Below the pieces are notes generated by a model. That model had not been told where the DNA came from and ran no database searches. It saw nothing but the letters and a program-made list of their open reading frames with translations. Shown in pieces: positions 27,855 through 36,838 of a DNA stretch of 64,000 nt (position 1 is the first letter of the stretch; every line of letters begins with the position of its first letter). This DNA is from Azospirillaceae bacterium (GTDB lineage: Bacteria; Pseudomonadota; Alphaproteobacteria; Azospirillales; Azospirillaceae). The stretch covers positions 124,001 through 188,000 of the forward strand of contig JAPWJW010000003.1 of assembly GCA_028283825.1 (NCBI GenBank), read 5' to 3'. A program made the position numbers and the translations under genes.

Positions 27855-28911
27855 ATGAAGACCCCAACCATGCCCTGGTGGCACCCCGACCGCCTGGCCC
27901 AGCGCCGCGCCAACCTGGATGCGCGGGGCCGCATGACCCGGGCCATGCGCCGCTGGTTCGAGGATCGCGACTTCCTGGAGGTGGAAACGCCGGCCCTGCA
28001 GGTGTCCCCCGGCCTGGAGCCGCACCTGATGGCCTTCGCCACCGACCTGGTGGGCAGCCATCCCGACGACCGGCTGACCCTGCGGCTGCACACCAGCCCG
28101 GAATTCACCATGAAGAAGCTGCTGGTGGCCGGCCTGCCGCGCATCTTCCAACTGGCGCATGTCTACCGCAACGGTGAGCGCTCCCCCACCCATAGCCCGG
28201 AATTCTCCATGCTGGAATGGTACCGGGTGGGGGCCGGCTACCGCGACCTGATGGACGATTGCATCGGCCTGACCCGCGCCCTGTGTGCCGCCGCCGGCGT
28301 GGACACGCTGCGCCGGGGCGACCTCACCTGCGGCCCTCATGCGGAATGGGAGGTGCTGACGGTGCAGCAGGCGTTCCAGCGCCATGTCGGCATCGACCTG
28401 CTGGCGACGGCACCCGACCCGGCCCGGCCCGACGTGGCCCTGCTGGCCAAGGCGGCGGCGGCGGTGGGCATCCACGCCCACGCTGGCGACACCTGGGAGG
28501 ATCTGTTCCTTCCGCATCAGCCTGGACCGGATCGAGCCGCACCTCGGCATGGGCCGTCCCACCTTCCTGACCGACTATCCCGTCTCCATGGCCGCCCTGT
28601 CGCGGCCCAAGCCGGAGGACCCCCGCGTGGCGGAGCGGTTTGAGCTGTACGCCTGCGGCGTGGAACTGGCCAACGCCTTTGGTGAGCTGACGGATGCGGC
28701 CGTGCAGAAGGCCCGTTTCGAAGCCGATATGGATTTGAAGCAGGCGCTCTACGGCGAACGCTACCCCATCGACGCCGATTTCCTGGCAGCATTGGAATTC
28801 GGCTTGCCCGACTGCGCCGGCATCGCGCTGGGCTTCGACCGCCTGGTCATGCTGGCCACCAACGCCGCCGCCATCGACGACGTGCTGTGGGCGCCGGTAG
28901 TGGTGCCGTGA
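27855..28911 (+). pseudogene. epmA: EF-P lysine lysyltransferase EpmA (GenX), broken by a one-base insertion
   Basis: The gene encodes a class II lysyl-tRNA synthetase-like core without the anticodon domain, the form of EpmA. Motifs include RRWFEDRDFLEVETP, LRLHTSPEFTMKKLL, QLAHVYRNGERSPTHSPEF, the late RPTFLTDYPVSMAALSRPKP (phase-shifted) and ALGFDRLVMLAT. After TWEDLF the frame changes: an extra C in the CC at 28508-28509 breaks it, and removing it gives TWEDLFFRISLDRIEPHLG, the family sequence. Residues before and after fit completely, with the normal stop at 28909-28911. EpmA attaches beta-lysine to EF-P, whose gene lies at 18 kb. The shift may be an assembly error or a true mutation. Confidence 0.88.
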
Positions 28912-28976
28912 GGCGATTCGACTTGGGCACCGGCCTGTTTTAAGCTCAATCGTTCGAAGTTACGGAGTGAGCCGAC

Positions 28977-29156
28977 GTGGACGCCGTAAAACCTGTTGCC
29001 CAAGCGCAATCGGCCGAACAGCCGATGTCGGTATCGGATGTTGAAGGTATCCAGCAGGGTCTCATTGATATGGCTGCGGGACGCGTCGTTCCTCACGCCC
29101 AGGCAATGGCTCGGTTGGAAGCGACCATCGCCGCCGTGGAGCGGTGGCGGCGATAA
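28977..29156 (+). CDS. Small antitoxin-like protein, no toxin found
   Basis: A 59-residue protein from a GTG start with GGAG about ten bases upstream. Its second half (GIQQGLIDMAAGRVVPHAQA then MARLEATIAAVERWRR) resembles C-terminal segments of ParD/RelB-type antitoxins, in which a helix plus an R-V-V-P-H turn binds the toxin. The N-terminal half is hydrophilic. No toxin-like frame follows before vapB at 29280. It may be a leftover of a lost pair or use a toxin elsewhere. Confidence 0.55.
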   Translation: MDAVKPVAQAQSAEQPMSVSDVEGIQQGLIDMAAGRVVPHAQAMARLEATIAAVERWRR

Positions 29157-29279
29157 CGGGGCCATTTATTGTCTGATCAACTTGCTCTTTAAGTCCGAGA
29201 CCGGTTGCCAAGGCGTGCGTGGGACGGCTGAGGCGATGTCATGGTATGCTGACCTCCATCAACCAGGCGGGAGAGCATT

Positions 29280-29672
29280 ATGGCCCGGACTGCGACGCTG
29301 ACAGTTGAATTGCCTTCCGAGATCACGGAAAGCCTGGATCGGCTTGCCGCCGCTACCCAACGGGACAGGGCGGCGCTGGTGGTGGACGCTATCGCCAACT
29401 ACGTGGCGCAAGAAGGTGCTACTGCCGAACAGACGGAAGCTGATCGCCTGGCGGCGAAGGAGAAGCGAAACGAAGTCCTTCGCGAGGTTCTGAGTGAAGC
29501 GCGGCGCCGATCAAGTGCCGAGGCTGTGGATTCCGACAAGCGTCCGACCAAGGAACAGCGCAACGCTTTCCTCCAGGCTTTTTATGAGAAGGCGAAGGCA
29601 GATCCGGTTCCAGGCATGGATGCCGCGCGAAGCCAGGATTTCCTTTACGGCGACGATGGCTTGCCGGGGTGA
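29280..29672 (+). CDS. VapB-type ribbon-helix-helix antitoxin
   Basis: A 130-residue protein with an N-terminal ribbon-helix-helix (LTVELPSEITESLDRLAAAT then QRDRAALVVDAIANYVAQEG), probably the DNA-binding domain for autorepression. The rest is charged; two similar helical stretches (KEKRNEVLREVLSEARRR and TKEQRNAFLQAFYEKAKA) may each contact the toxin or may be a duplicated linker. The stop TGA overlaps the toxin start GTG. CGGGAGAG precedes the ATG. It is longer than usual VapB antitoxins (70-90 residues). Confidence 0.78.
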   Translation: MARTATLTVELPSEITESLDRLAAATQRDRAALVVDAIANYVAQEGATAEQTEADRLAAKEKRNEVLREVLSEARRRSSAEAVDSDKRPTKEQRNAFLQAFYEKAKADPVPGMDAARSQDFLYGDDGLPG

Positions 29673-30058
29673 GTTCCATCGTTGTGGACACCTCGGCGAT
29701 TATTGAAATCGCCATTCCCGAGAAGCGGGCGGCAGAGTGTCTGGCATGCCTTAAACGTGCCGATGAGATTCTGGTCAGTGTCGGAACCCTGGTGGAGACG
29801 CTGATCGTCGGCCGTCGGCGGGGCTTGGGTGTCCGCATTGAAGAGTTGCTACAGGGCTGGGCCGCTACAGAAATTGCGGTTACGCCTGAGATGGCGCGGC
29901 TGGCAGCCGATGCTTATGACCGTTGGGGCAAGGGCGTGCATCCAGCCGGACTGAACATGGGCGATTGCTATGCCTACGCCTTGGCGTGGGAACGCAATCT
30001 GCCCCTGCTGTTCCTTGGCGATGACTTCGCCGCTACCGACATCATCGCCGCTCTGTAG
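29669..30058 (+). CDS. vapC: VapC toxin, PIN-domain ribonuclease
   Basis: A 129-residue PIN-domain protein with the four acidic positions of the active site: D7 in VVDTSA, E43 in LVETLIV, D99 in MGDCYAYALA and D118/D119 plus D123 in GDDFAATD. PIN toxins cleave tRNA or rRNA and are held in check by the antitoxin encoded just before. The GTG start overlaps the antitoxin stop by four bases. It ends three bases before the convergent thiE stop. Confidence 0.87.
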   Translation: MSSIVVDTSAIIEIAIPEKRAAECLACLKRADEILVSVGTLVETLIVGRRRGLGVRIEELLQGWAATEIAVTPEMARLAADAYDRWGKGVHPAGLNMGDCYAYALAWERNLPLLFLGDDFAATDIIAAL

Positions 30059-30061
30059 GTA

Positions 30062-30691
30062 TTACGCCTCCGCGATCGCCTTGTTGAAGGCCTGCACGGC
30101 GGCACCCGGGCCCTGCGGGTGGTTCCACACGGATGAGACCACGGCCAGGAAGTCGGCGCCGGCGCGGACCAGGTCGCCGCAGTTTTCCGGCGTGATGCCG
30201 CCGATGGCGACGCAGGGGATTTCCATCATCTCCTGCCACCAGGTCAGCACGTCCGGCGTCGCGTGGTGCTCCACCTGCTTGGTGCCGGTGGGGAAGAAGG
30301 CGCCGAAGGCGACGTAGTCCGCACCCTCCTCACCGGCCACCATGGCCAGGTGGCGGCTGTCATGGCAGGTCACGCCCACGATGGCATCGGCGCCCATAAT
30401 CTTGCGCGCGTCGCGATAGGGGGTGTCGCTCTGGCCGACATGCACGCCGTCGCAACCCGTCTCCCGCGCCAGGCGGGGATGGTCGTTCAGGATGAAGGCG
30501 ACCTCGCGTGCTTGCGCGATGGGGCGCAGCACGTCCACGGCGCGGCGCACGGTGTCGTCATCCACGTCCTTCAGCCGCAGTTGCACGCAGGCGACATCGC
30601 CCCCGTCCAGGGCGGCGGCCAGTTGAACGGCGAACGCCGCCGGCTCCAGGGCCGGCGGCGTCACCAGGTACAGACGGCAATCTGCCTTCAA
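30062..30691 (-). CDS. thiE: Thiamine phosphate synthase
   Basis: A 209-residue TIM-barrel enzyme. Core motifs are [11 protein letters not shown] (pyrimidine side), [53 protein letters not shown] and [20 protein letters not shown] followed by AVVSSVW. It joins the thiazole and pyrimidine phosphates in thiamine synthesis. The start is TTG with AAGGA eight to nine bases upstream; no ATG is available before the first conserved strand. The fba stop lies five bases upstream, so thiE is co-transcribed with the aldolase. Confidence 0.9.
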   Translation of the reverse strand: MKADCRLYLVTPPALEPAAFAVQLAAALDGGDVACVQLRLKDVDDDTVRRAVDVLRPIAQAREVAFILNDHPRLARETGCDGVHVGQSDTPYRDARKIMGADAIVGVTCHDSRHLAMVAGEEGADYVAFGAFFPTGTKQVEHHATPDVLTWWQEMMEIPCVAIGGITPENCGDLVRAGADFLAVVSSVWNHPQGPGAAVQAFNKAIAEA

Positions 30692-30695
30692 AAAC

Positions 30696-31625
30696 TTATT
30701 CCTTGCCCTGATAGATGCGGACGATCCGGTCCAGCAGCGCCAGCGCGTCCTCGCGGGACCGCTGGAAGCTGTTGCGGCCGATGATGGAACCATTGCCGCC
30801 GCCGTCGCGGATGGCGCGGGCGTCGTCGTACACGGCGTCCTCACCCTTGGCGGCACCGCCGGAGAAGACCACGATGCGCTTGCCGTTGAAGGCGGAGCGC
30901 ATGACGTCGGCCACGCGTTCGGCCTGGGTGGAACGGGCGATGTTCTTGGACTCGTAGACCTTCTTGCTGTCCTTGTTGCCCAAATGGTCGGTCGCCAGCT
31001 TCACCTTGATGATGTGGGCGCCCAGCAAGGCCGCCATGTGGGCGGCATAGGTGCTGATGTCGATCGCCAGCTCGGCGTCCTTGTCCAGGTCGCCACCGCG
31101 CGGGTAGGACCACAGCACGGTCGCCAAGCCGCAGGCCTTGGCCTCGGCCGACAGTTCGCGGAATTCCTCGAACTGGTCGAACTGCGCGTCGGAACCGGGG
31201 TAGATGGTGAAGCCGATGGCGGAGCAGCCCAGGCGCAGGGCGTCGGCCACCGTGGCGGTCACCGCCTGGTCCGGCGCATCGCCGCCGCGCGACAGGCTGT
31301 TGGAGCTGTTCATCTTCAGGATGGTGGGGATGGCGCCCGCGAAGGTGGCCGCACCCTGCTCCAGCATGCCCAGGGGGGCGGCGTAGGCGTTCAGGCCGGC
31401 GTCGATGGCCAGCTGGAAATGATAGTGCGGGTCGTAGGCCGGCGGGTTGGGCGCGAAGCTGCGCGCGGGGCCGTGCTCAAAGCCCTGGTCGACCGGCAGG
31501 ATCACCACCTTGCCGGTGCCGCCCAGGCGGCCTTCCATCAGGATGCGGGCCAGGTTGGCCTTGGTGCCGGGATTGTCGCTCTCGTACCAGGAAAGGATTT
31601 CCTTCACGCGGCGGGTTAACTTCAT
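30696..31625 (-). CDS. Class I fructose-bisphosphate aldolase, DhnA/FbaB type
   Basis: A 309-residue aldolase of the archaeal/DhnA class. It shows [18 protein letters not shown], a central [28 protein letters not shown] and the Schiff-base lysine in [11 protein letters not shown], with [20 protein letters not shown] near the end. It interconverts fructose 1,6-bisphosphate and two triose phosphates in glycolysis and gluconeogenesis. The ATG at 31625 is chosen; an upstream frame adds 24 residues with no similarity. It leads a two-gene unit with thiE. Tkt and gap lie 4-8 kb away, on the same strand. Confidence 0.92.
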   Translation of the reverse strand: MKLTRRVKEILSWYESDNPGTKANLARILMEGRLGGTGKVVILPVDQGFEHGPARSFAPNPPAYDPHYHFQLAIDAGLNAYAAPLGMLEQGAATFAGAIPTILKMNSSNSLSRGGDAPDQAVTATVADALRLGCSAIGFTIYPGSDAQFDQFEEFRELSAEAKACGLATVLWSYPRGGDLDKDAELAIDISTYAAHMAALLGAHIIKVKLATDHLGNKDSKKVYESKNIARSTQAERVADVMRSAFNGKRIVVFSGGAAKGEDAVYDDARAIRDGGGNGSIIGRNSFQRSREDALALLDRIVRIYQGKE

Positions 31626-31807
31626 GGTTACGGTATCCCCGAGTTTGTTTTGAGTGTTTGTGTTTATTGTCCTTATGCCGGCTTGATATCCCAGCATCCG
31701 GTCGATGGCAATCTGCCCCGAGGTCGAGGCAAGATCATGGCAGATTTCCGCGAAAACGCGCCGGGCGACTAGTGATCTTCCTGGGGCCGGGGGCGCCCCC
31801 CTCGCCG

Positions 31808-34800
31808 CTAACCCGGGTGGACGGCAACTTGGTCGCGGCCGGCCCGCTTGGCGGCGTAGAGGCCGCGGTCGGCCCGGTCCAGCAGGTCCTTGATGGCGTT
31901 GGCGGTGGCGAGCGTGGTGGGCGCCACCGTGGAGACGGGCGGGGTGGCGATGGCGACGCCGATGCTGACCGTCACCGCCACGATGCCGGCGCCATCCACG
32001 GCATAGGGGGATCCGCCCACCGCCTGGCGCAGGCGCTCGGCCACGGCGGCGGCGTCGCCCTCATCCGTGTTGGGCATGAACAGGGCCAGTTCCTCACCGC
32101 CCAGGCGGGCGAAGATGTCGGTCTTGCGCAGCAGGACGCGGATGCGCCCGACCACCGCCACCAGCACCTCATCCCCCGCGCTGTGGCCCAGGCTGTCGTT
32201 CACCTGCTTGAAATGGTCGATGTCCATCATCAGCAGGGCCGACGGCGCGCCGGTCAGCCGGCTCTGGGCCAGCACCGCCTCCGACAGTTCCATGAAGTGG
32301 CGGCGATTGTGGATTTCCGTCAGCGGGTCGCGGTTGGCCAGTTCCTTCAGCCGCTCATTGGCGGTCAGCAGGTCGCGAGTCTGGCGGGCCACCTGCTGTT
32401 CCAGCACGGCGCGGCGGTGGCTGAGATAGGCGGTGCGGGCCTGGACCAGGCCGATCACCCCGGCCAGCGCCAGCACCACGGCGGCGAAGCGGGCCCACAG
32501 GGTTTGCCACCAGGCCGGACGCACCTCGATGGGCAGTTCCAGCGGTGCCGACCAGGCATCCGCCCGGTTGGCGGCCTTGATCAGCAGGGTGTAGCGGCCG
32601 GGCGGCAGGTTGGTGTAGGCGGCCACGCGCTGCGTGGCGTCGGCCGTCGTCCAGTTCTCATCGAAGCCGCGCAGCTGATAGGCGTAGCGCGCCTCATCTG
32701 GTGCCGCGTAGTCCAGGGCGGCGAACACCACCTCGACGCTGCGGTCGCCGGGGTTCAGCTGTACGGGTGCCGGGGCCGCCATGGTGCCGACCGGCACGAT
32801 CTTGCCCGCGACGCGCACAGCGCTGACCACCACGCGCGGCGGTGGGGCGTCACCCTTCCAGCGGTCGGGGTGCACGATGGTGGCACCACCGCCGCCGCCG
32901 AAGATCAGGCTGCCATCCGGCAGGACCGCACCGGAATGGACCCAATAGGCTGGAATGGCGACGCCGTCCGCCCGGCCCAGGGCACGGATGTCGAAGGTTT
33001 CGGGATCGATGACGGCCAGGCCGTCGGCGGTGCTGGCCCAGATGCGGCCGGTGCCGTCCTGCAGCAAGGTGCCGATGTTGTCGTTGGGCAGGCCGTTGGC
33101 CATGCTCAGCCGCCGGAAGGCGTTCTGATCCACTGCGGGATCCAGCACCCCGATGCCGCCGCCCAGCGTGCCCACCCACAGGCGGCCCCGGCGGTCGCGC
33201 AGCAAGGTGCTGACCATGTCCGCCGGCAGGGACTTCGGCTCGGTCGGATCATGGACATGGTGCCTGAAGGTGCCGCTGGCCAGGTCCAGGTGGTCCAGGC
33301 CGTGGCGCGTGCCCACCCATAGGCCATTACCGTCCGGCAGCATCAGATCGACACTGTCATCGACCAGGGAGGCCGGGTCGGCGCCGTGGCTGTACACCGT
33401 TGCCTTGCCCGTCGCCGGGTCGTAGCGCACCAGCGGCCCGGCGCCGAACCACAGCGCGCCGGCGTGCCACAGGCCGTAGAGGATGGGGCTGACGCTGTTG
33501 CCGGGGAAGGGGCGCTGCTCCAGCGTGCCGGACCGGGGGTCGTAGCGGAACAGGGCCCGGCCGGCCCCGGCCGCCAGCCACATGGCGCCGTCCGGTGTGG
33601 GCGTCACGCTGATGACGCCACCCGGGGGCAGGGTGGTGGCGCCGGGCAGGGGGGTGATGGTGCCGGCGGTGGTGTCCAGCACGGCGGCGCCATGGTTCTT
33701 CAGCCCCAGCCATGCCCGGCCGTCCGGCGTGGCGGTGATGGCCAGGACATTGGCGTCGGGCAGGCCAGCGGCGGTGTCGGTGCCCGGCGCGCCCGGTGCC
33801 GGCACCAGGCCGGGCACGCCCACGGCCGCGGGGTCGGGCAGGATGGTGGCGATGGCGTCGTCGCTCAGGTCGGCGCGGCTGACGCCCAGGTTGGTGGCGG
33901 CCCACAGGGTGCCGTCGCGGTCGCGCATCAAGGCGCGCACGCTCTCATCAGCCAGGCTGCTGGGTGTCAGCGGGTTGTGGCGCAGCGTGCGCACGGTGCC
34001 GGTATCGGCGTCGATGATGGCGATGCCGCCGGCGATGCGGCCCGCCCAGATTCCGCCCGGCTTGCCCTCGGTCAGGCAGAACACCAGCGGCCCGCCCAGC
34101 ACCTGCGGGCTGGCCTCGGGCAGTAGGTGGGCGGGGCCCCATTGCACCTCCGGGGCGTTGATATCGCCTGCCGGTGTCACCCGCCCCAGGCCGGAGCGCA
34201 CGGTGGCGAACCAGACGCGGCCGGCGCTGTCCTGGGTCAGGGCCACCACCTCGTCCGCCACCGGCTGGCCGTGCCCGTCCAGCAGGGCGACGGGGCTGAA
34301 GTCCGTGGCCCCGGCCGGCCGGCGGACCAGGCCGGTGACGGTGCTGACCCACAGGCTACCGTCGCGGGTGCGCAGCAGGGCGCGGATGCGGCCGGCGGGG
34401 GCGCCGGCCTGCGGTTCCACCGCGCCCGTGGTCCCGTCGACATGCTCCAGCCCGGCGTTGGTGCCCAGCCAGACGCCGCCGTCGCCATCGCCGATCAGGC
34501 TGACCACGCCACCGCGCGCGGGTGTGCCCGGCGCCTCGGGGAAGTCCTGGAACAGGCCGGTGGCGGGGTCGTAGCGCGCCACGTTGCCGGTGGCCGTTCC
34601 CACCCACATCCGGCCGCCGGGGGCCGCCACCAGGCCGGTGATGACGTTGCCCGGCAGGCTGCCGGCCACGCCGTCCTGGTGCATGAAGGTGCGGAAGCGA
34701 TAGCCGTCATAGCGCGACAGGCCGCCCTGGGTTCCGACCCAGATGAAGCCGTCGCTGTCCTGGGCCAGCGCCATGGAAATGGGATGGGGCAACCCGGCGT

Positions 34801-34975
34801 CGCGGTCCAGGTTGGTGAAGACGGTGGCGCGCAAACGGTTCCAGCCGCCGGCCCCGGCCGGGGTGTCCGCCGCCGCGGTGCCGGCGCCATAGAGGATCAG
34901 CGGCGTTGCCGCCAAGATCGTCAGGATTTGTCGTAATTGCCGCACGACGGCTCCCAAAAACCTGAATTCGTCCAT
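31808..34975 (-). CDS. Diguanylate cyclase with two-component-propeller sensor
   Basis: A 1055-residue membrane protein. An N-terminal signal/anchor (ILTILAATPLILYGAGTAAA) is followed by two seven-bladed-like arrays of regulator-propeller repeats (SDGFIWVGTQGGLSRYDGYR, GGVWLGTNAGLEHVD, RLWVGTLGGGIGVLD, and others; about 60-660), a Y_Y_Y domain (NPGDRSVEVVFAALDYAAPD, YAYQLRGFDENW; about 690-790), one membrane helix (ARFAAVVLALAGVIGLV), a short coiled coil and a GGDEF domain (DPLTEIHNRRHFMEL, RLGGEELALFMPN). GGEEL is an active-site variant with the I-site RKTD five residues before it. It probably makes cyclic di-GMP in response to an outside signal, perhaps a carbohydrate. Confidence 0.9.
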   Translation of the reverse strand: MDEFRFLGAVVRQLRQILTILAATPLILYGAGTAAADTPAGAGGWNRLRATVFTNLDRDAGLPHPISMALAQDSDGFIWVGTQGGLSRYDGYRFRTFMHQDGVAGSLPGNVITGLVAAPGGRMWVGTATGNVARYDPATGLFQDFPEAPGTPARGGVVSLIGDGDGGVWLGTNAGLEHVDGTTGAVEPQAGAPAGRIRALLRTRDGSLWVSTVTGLVRRPAGATDFSPVALLDGHGQPVADEVVALTQDSAGRVWFATVRSGLGRVTPAGDINAPEVQWGPAHLLPEASPQVLGGPLVFCLTEGKPGGIWAGRIAGGIAIIDADTGTVRTLRHNPLTPSSLADESVRALMRDRDGTLWAATNLGVSRADLSDDAIATILPDPAAVGVPGLVPAPGAPGTDTAAGLPDANVLAITATPDGRAWLGLKNHGAAVLDTTAGTITPLPGATTLPPGGVISVTPTPDGAMWLAAGAGRALFRYDPRSGTLEQRPFPGNSVSPILYGLWHAGALWFGAGPLVRYDPATGKATVYSHGADPASLVDDSVDLMLPDGNGLWVGTRHGLDHLDLASGTFRHHVHDPTEPKSLPADMVSTLLRDRRGRLWVGTLGGGIGVLDPAVDQNAFRRLSMANGLPNDNIGTLLQDGTGRIWASTADGLAVIDPETFDIRALGRADGVAIPAYWVHSGAVLPDGSLIFGGGGGATIVHPDRWKGDAPPPRVVVSAVRVAGKIVPVGTMAAPAPVQLNPGDRSVEVVFAALDYAAPDEARYAYQLRGFDENWTTADATQRVAAYTNLPPGRYTLLIKAANRADAWSAPLELPIEVRPAWWQTLWARFAAVVLALAGVIGLVQARTAYLSHRRAVLEQQVARQTRDLLTANERLKELANRDPLTEIHNRRHFMELSEAVLAQSRLTGAPSALLMMDIDHFKQVNDSLGHSAGDEVLVAVVGRIRVLLRKTDIFARLGGEELALFMPNTDEGDAAAVAERLRQAVGGSPYAVDGAGIVAVTVSIGVAIATPPVSTVAPTTLATANAIKDLLDRADRGLYAAKRAGRDQVAVHPG

Positions 34976-35114
34976 CGGGACGCTAGATGTACACGGGGCC
35001 CACCGTCCTGGGTAGGCTGTTCAGGGATGAAATCGCATGCCAATGACTGGGTATGTCTTGGTGGGCGAAGGTCTTGATCGCATACATATTTAAGTAAAAT
35101 GTCTTCCGAATGCG

Positions 35115-35558
35115 TTAATACGTCCCAGTATTGCGAAATCCCTGATTGCGATCCGGACCATGCCCGGCCAGCCAGGCGCGGCAGGCGGCCACGGGGTCGC
35201 GACGGCCGCGCAGGTCCAGGGCCTCAACACCGCCCAGCCGGTGCAGGCGGGCGCCCTGGGCCTGGGCGATATCCGCCAGCCGGGCGGCCGCGCCATCGTT
35301 CCCGTCGAAGCTGATATCGAGGATGCCCAGCGCCAGTGCTGCCAGGGCATGGCCGGCGGCGTCGCCGCAATCCAGCACCGCCGTCATGGGCGCACCCGGA
35401 AACTCGGCGGCCAGCTGGTCCAACAGGGCGCGCCAACCGCCCACGCCCAGGGACCCTGCGGCATCGGGCGCGCTGACCAGGCGAACGGGCGCACCATCCG
35501 CCGCCGTCAGCGCGGCGCGGGCATCGTCCAGGCACAGGATGCGGATAGGGGCGGTCAT
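35115..35558 (-). CDS. Hypothetical protein downstream of gap
   Basis: A 147-residue protein, rich in alanine and glycine, starting MTAPIRILCLDDARAALTAA. It has alternating strands and helices (APMTAVLDCGDAAGHALAAL, then ILDISFDGNDGAAARLADIA) that suggest a small alpha/beta fold, but I recognise no family. No catalytic motif or signal peptide is visible. The gene follows gap on the same strand, with the gap terminator between them, so expression may depend on read-through or its own promoter. The reading frame and codon use look real. Confidence 0.6.
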   Translation of the reverse strand: MTAPIRILCLDDARAALTAADGAPVRLVSAPDAAGSLGVGGWRALLDQLAAEFPGAPMTAVLDCGDAAGHALAALALGILDISFDGNDGAAARLADIAQAQGARLHRLGGVEALDLRGRRDPVAACRAWLAGHGPDRNQGFRNTGTY

Positions 35559-35571
35559 GGCTTCAGCATAA

Positions 35572-35606
35572 AGAAAAAGGCGCCCCGGCAGAACCGGAGC
35601 GCCTTC
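35572..35606 (-). terminator. Terminator of gap
   Basis: On the minus strand GAAGGCGCTCCGG, a short loop and CCGGGGCGCC form a stem of about ten pairs, followed by TTTTTCTTT. It lies 27 bases after the gap stop codon and just before the start of the hypothetical gene. Confidence 0.85.
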
Positions 35607-35632
35607 ATCATCGGTCACGGAACCGGAAGGGC

Positions 35633-36640
35633 TCAGCCCACCTTGTGCATGGCGACGGCGGTGTCGCTCATGCGGTTGGAGAAGCCCCACTCGTTATCGT
35701 ACCAAGTCATGATGCGCACGAAGGTGCCGTCGATGACCTTGGTCTCGTTCAGCGCGAAGATGGACGAGTGGGCATCGTGGTTGAAGTCGGTGGACACCAG
35801 CGGCTCGGCATAGGCACCCAGGATGCCCTTCAGCGGGCCCTCGGCGGCGGCCGTGATGGCGGCGGTGACTTCCTCGACCGAGGTCGCCTTCTTGGCTACG
35901 AACTTGAAGTCCACGACCGAGACGTTGGGGGTGGGAACGCGCAGCGAGGTGCCGTCCAGCTTGCCCTTCAGTTCCGGCAGGACCTTGCCCACGGCCTTGG
36001 CGGCACCGGTGGAGGTCGGGATGATGTTCAGGGCGGCAGCGCGGGCGCGGTGCAGGTCCTTGTGCATCGTATCGACCGTGTTCTGGTCGCCGGTGTAGCT
36101 GTGGATGGTGGTCATGAAGCCGTGCTCGATGCCGATGGCATTGTTCAGCACGAAGGCCACCGGGGCCAGGCAGTTGGTGGTGCAACTGGCGTTGGAGACG
36201 ATCTTGTGTTCCGGCGTCAGCTTGTCGTGGTTCACACCATAGACGACCGTCAGGTCCTCATCCGTCCCGGGGGCGGAGATCAACACCTTCTTGGCGCCGG
36301 CGGTCAGGTGCTTGGAGGCGGCGTCGCGCGAGGTGAAGATGCCGGAGCATTCCATGGCGACGTCGATGTCCAGGTCGCCCCACGGCAGCTTGGCCGGGTC
36401 GCGTTCCTGGACCACCTTCACCGTATGGCCGTTGACCACCAGGTTGCCGTCCACCACCTCGACCGTGCCGGGGAAACGGCCGTGCACGCTGTCATACTTC
36501 AGCAGGTGGGCGTTGGTCTTGGCGTCGGCCAGGTCGTTGATGGCGACCACCTCGACATCGTTGCGACCGCTTTCGTAAATGGCGCGCAGCACCAGGCGGC
36601 CGATGCGCCCGAACCCGTTGATGGCAACACGAACAGCCAT
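35633..36640 (-). CDS. gap: Glyceraldehyde-3-phosphate dehydrogenase
   Basis: A 335-residue enzyme starting MAVRVAINGFGRIGRLVLRA with the nucleotide-binding aspartate in VVAINDLAD, which points to NAD specificity. The active-site cysteine is C153 in SNASCTTNCLAPV, the HSYTGDQNTVD and TGAAKAVGKVLPELKGKLDG regions follow, and the end is WYDNEWGFSNRM. It oxidises glyceraldehyde 3-phosphate in glycolysis and the reverse reaction. GGAGGAAG precedes the ATG. It lies about 200 bases after tkt on the same strand, with a hairpin between. Confidence 0.97.
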   Translation of the reverse strand: MAVRVAINGFGRIGRLVLRAIYESGRNDVEVVAINDLADAKTNAHLLKYDSVHGRFPGTVEVVDGNLVVNGHTVKVVQERDPAKLPWGDLDIDVAMECSGIFTSRDAASKHLTAGAKKVLISAPGTDEDLTVVYGVNHDKLTPEHKIVSNASCTTNCLAPVAFVLNNAIGIEHGFMTTIHSYTGDQNTVDTMHKDLHRARAAALNIIPTSTGAAKAVGKVLPELKGKLDGTSLRVPTPNVSVVDFKFVAKKATSVEEVTAAITAAAEGPLKGILGAYAEPLVSTDFNHDAHSSIFALNETKVIDGTFVRIMTWYDNEWGFSNRMSDTAVAMHKVG

Positions 36641-36794
36641 GTGTCTTCCTCCGACTTCGTTTAGCCGCCCTATGGTCGGGCGGGCCTTCGCTGAAACCTT
36701 GAAGATGGTAAACGTCACGCCATCGTTTTAGGCGTTATGGGGCTTGCATGGCAGGCCTACCATAGTGGGACATCCCATCCCCAGCCCTGTGTCA

Positions 36795-36827
36795 AAGCGG
36801 GGACCCCGGATTTGCCCGGAGTCCCGC
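36795..36827 (-). terminator. Hairpin between tkt and gap
   Basis: On the minus strand GCGGGACTCCGG and CCGGGGTCCCCGC pair across a short loop (one bulge, one G-U pair), followed by CTTTG. It sits right after the tkt stop and could end most tkt transcripts before gap; a weak T-run keeps the confidence moderate. Confidence 0.5.
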
Positions 36828-36838
36828 CCTGGTTGTGA

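Noticed and set aside
26681-28144. A 487-codon minus-strand frame covering the FemAB-like gene and the start of epmA
   Set aside because: Its N-terminal part lies antisense to strongly conserved epmA sequence and shows no family similarity; the gene probably begins near 27721.
28977-29156. Orphan gene as a complete toxin-antitoxin pair
   Set aside because: No second frame of toxin size exists between 29157 and 29279.
31789-31800. GGGGGCGCCCCC palindrome after the diguanylate cyclase gene as terminator
   Set aside because: A 12-base self-complementary run with no loop or T-run is weak evidence, so it was not listed.
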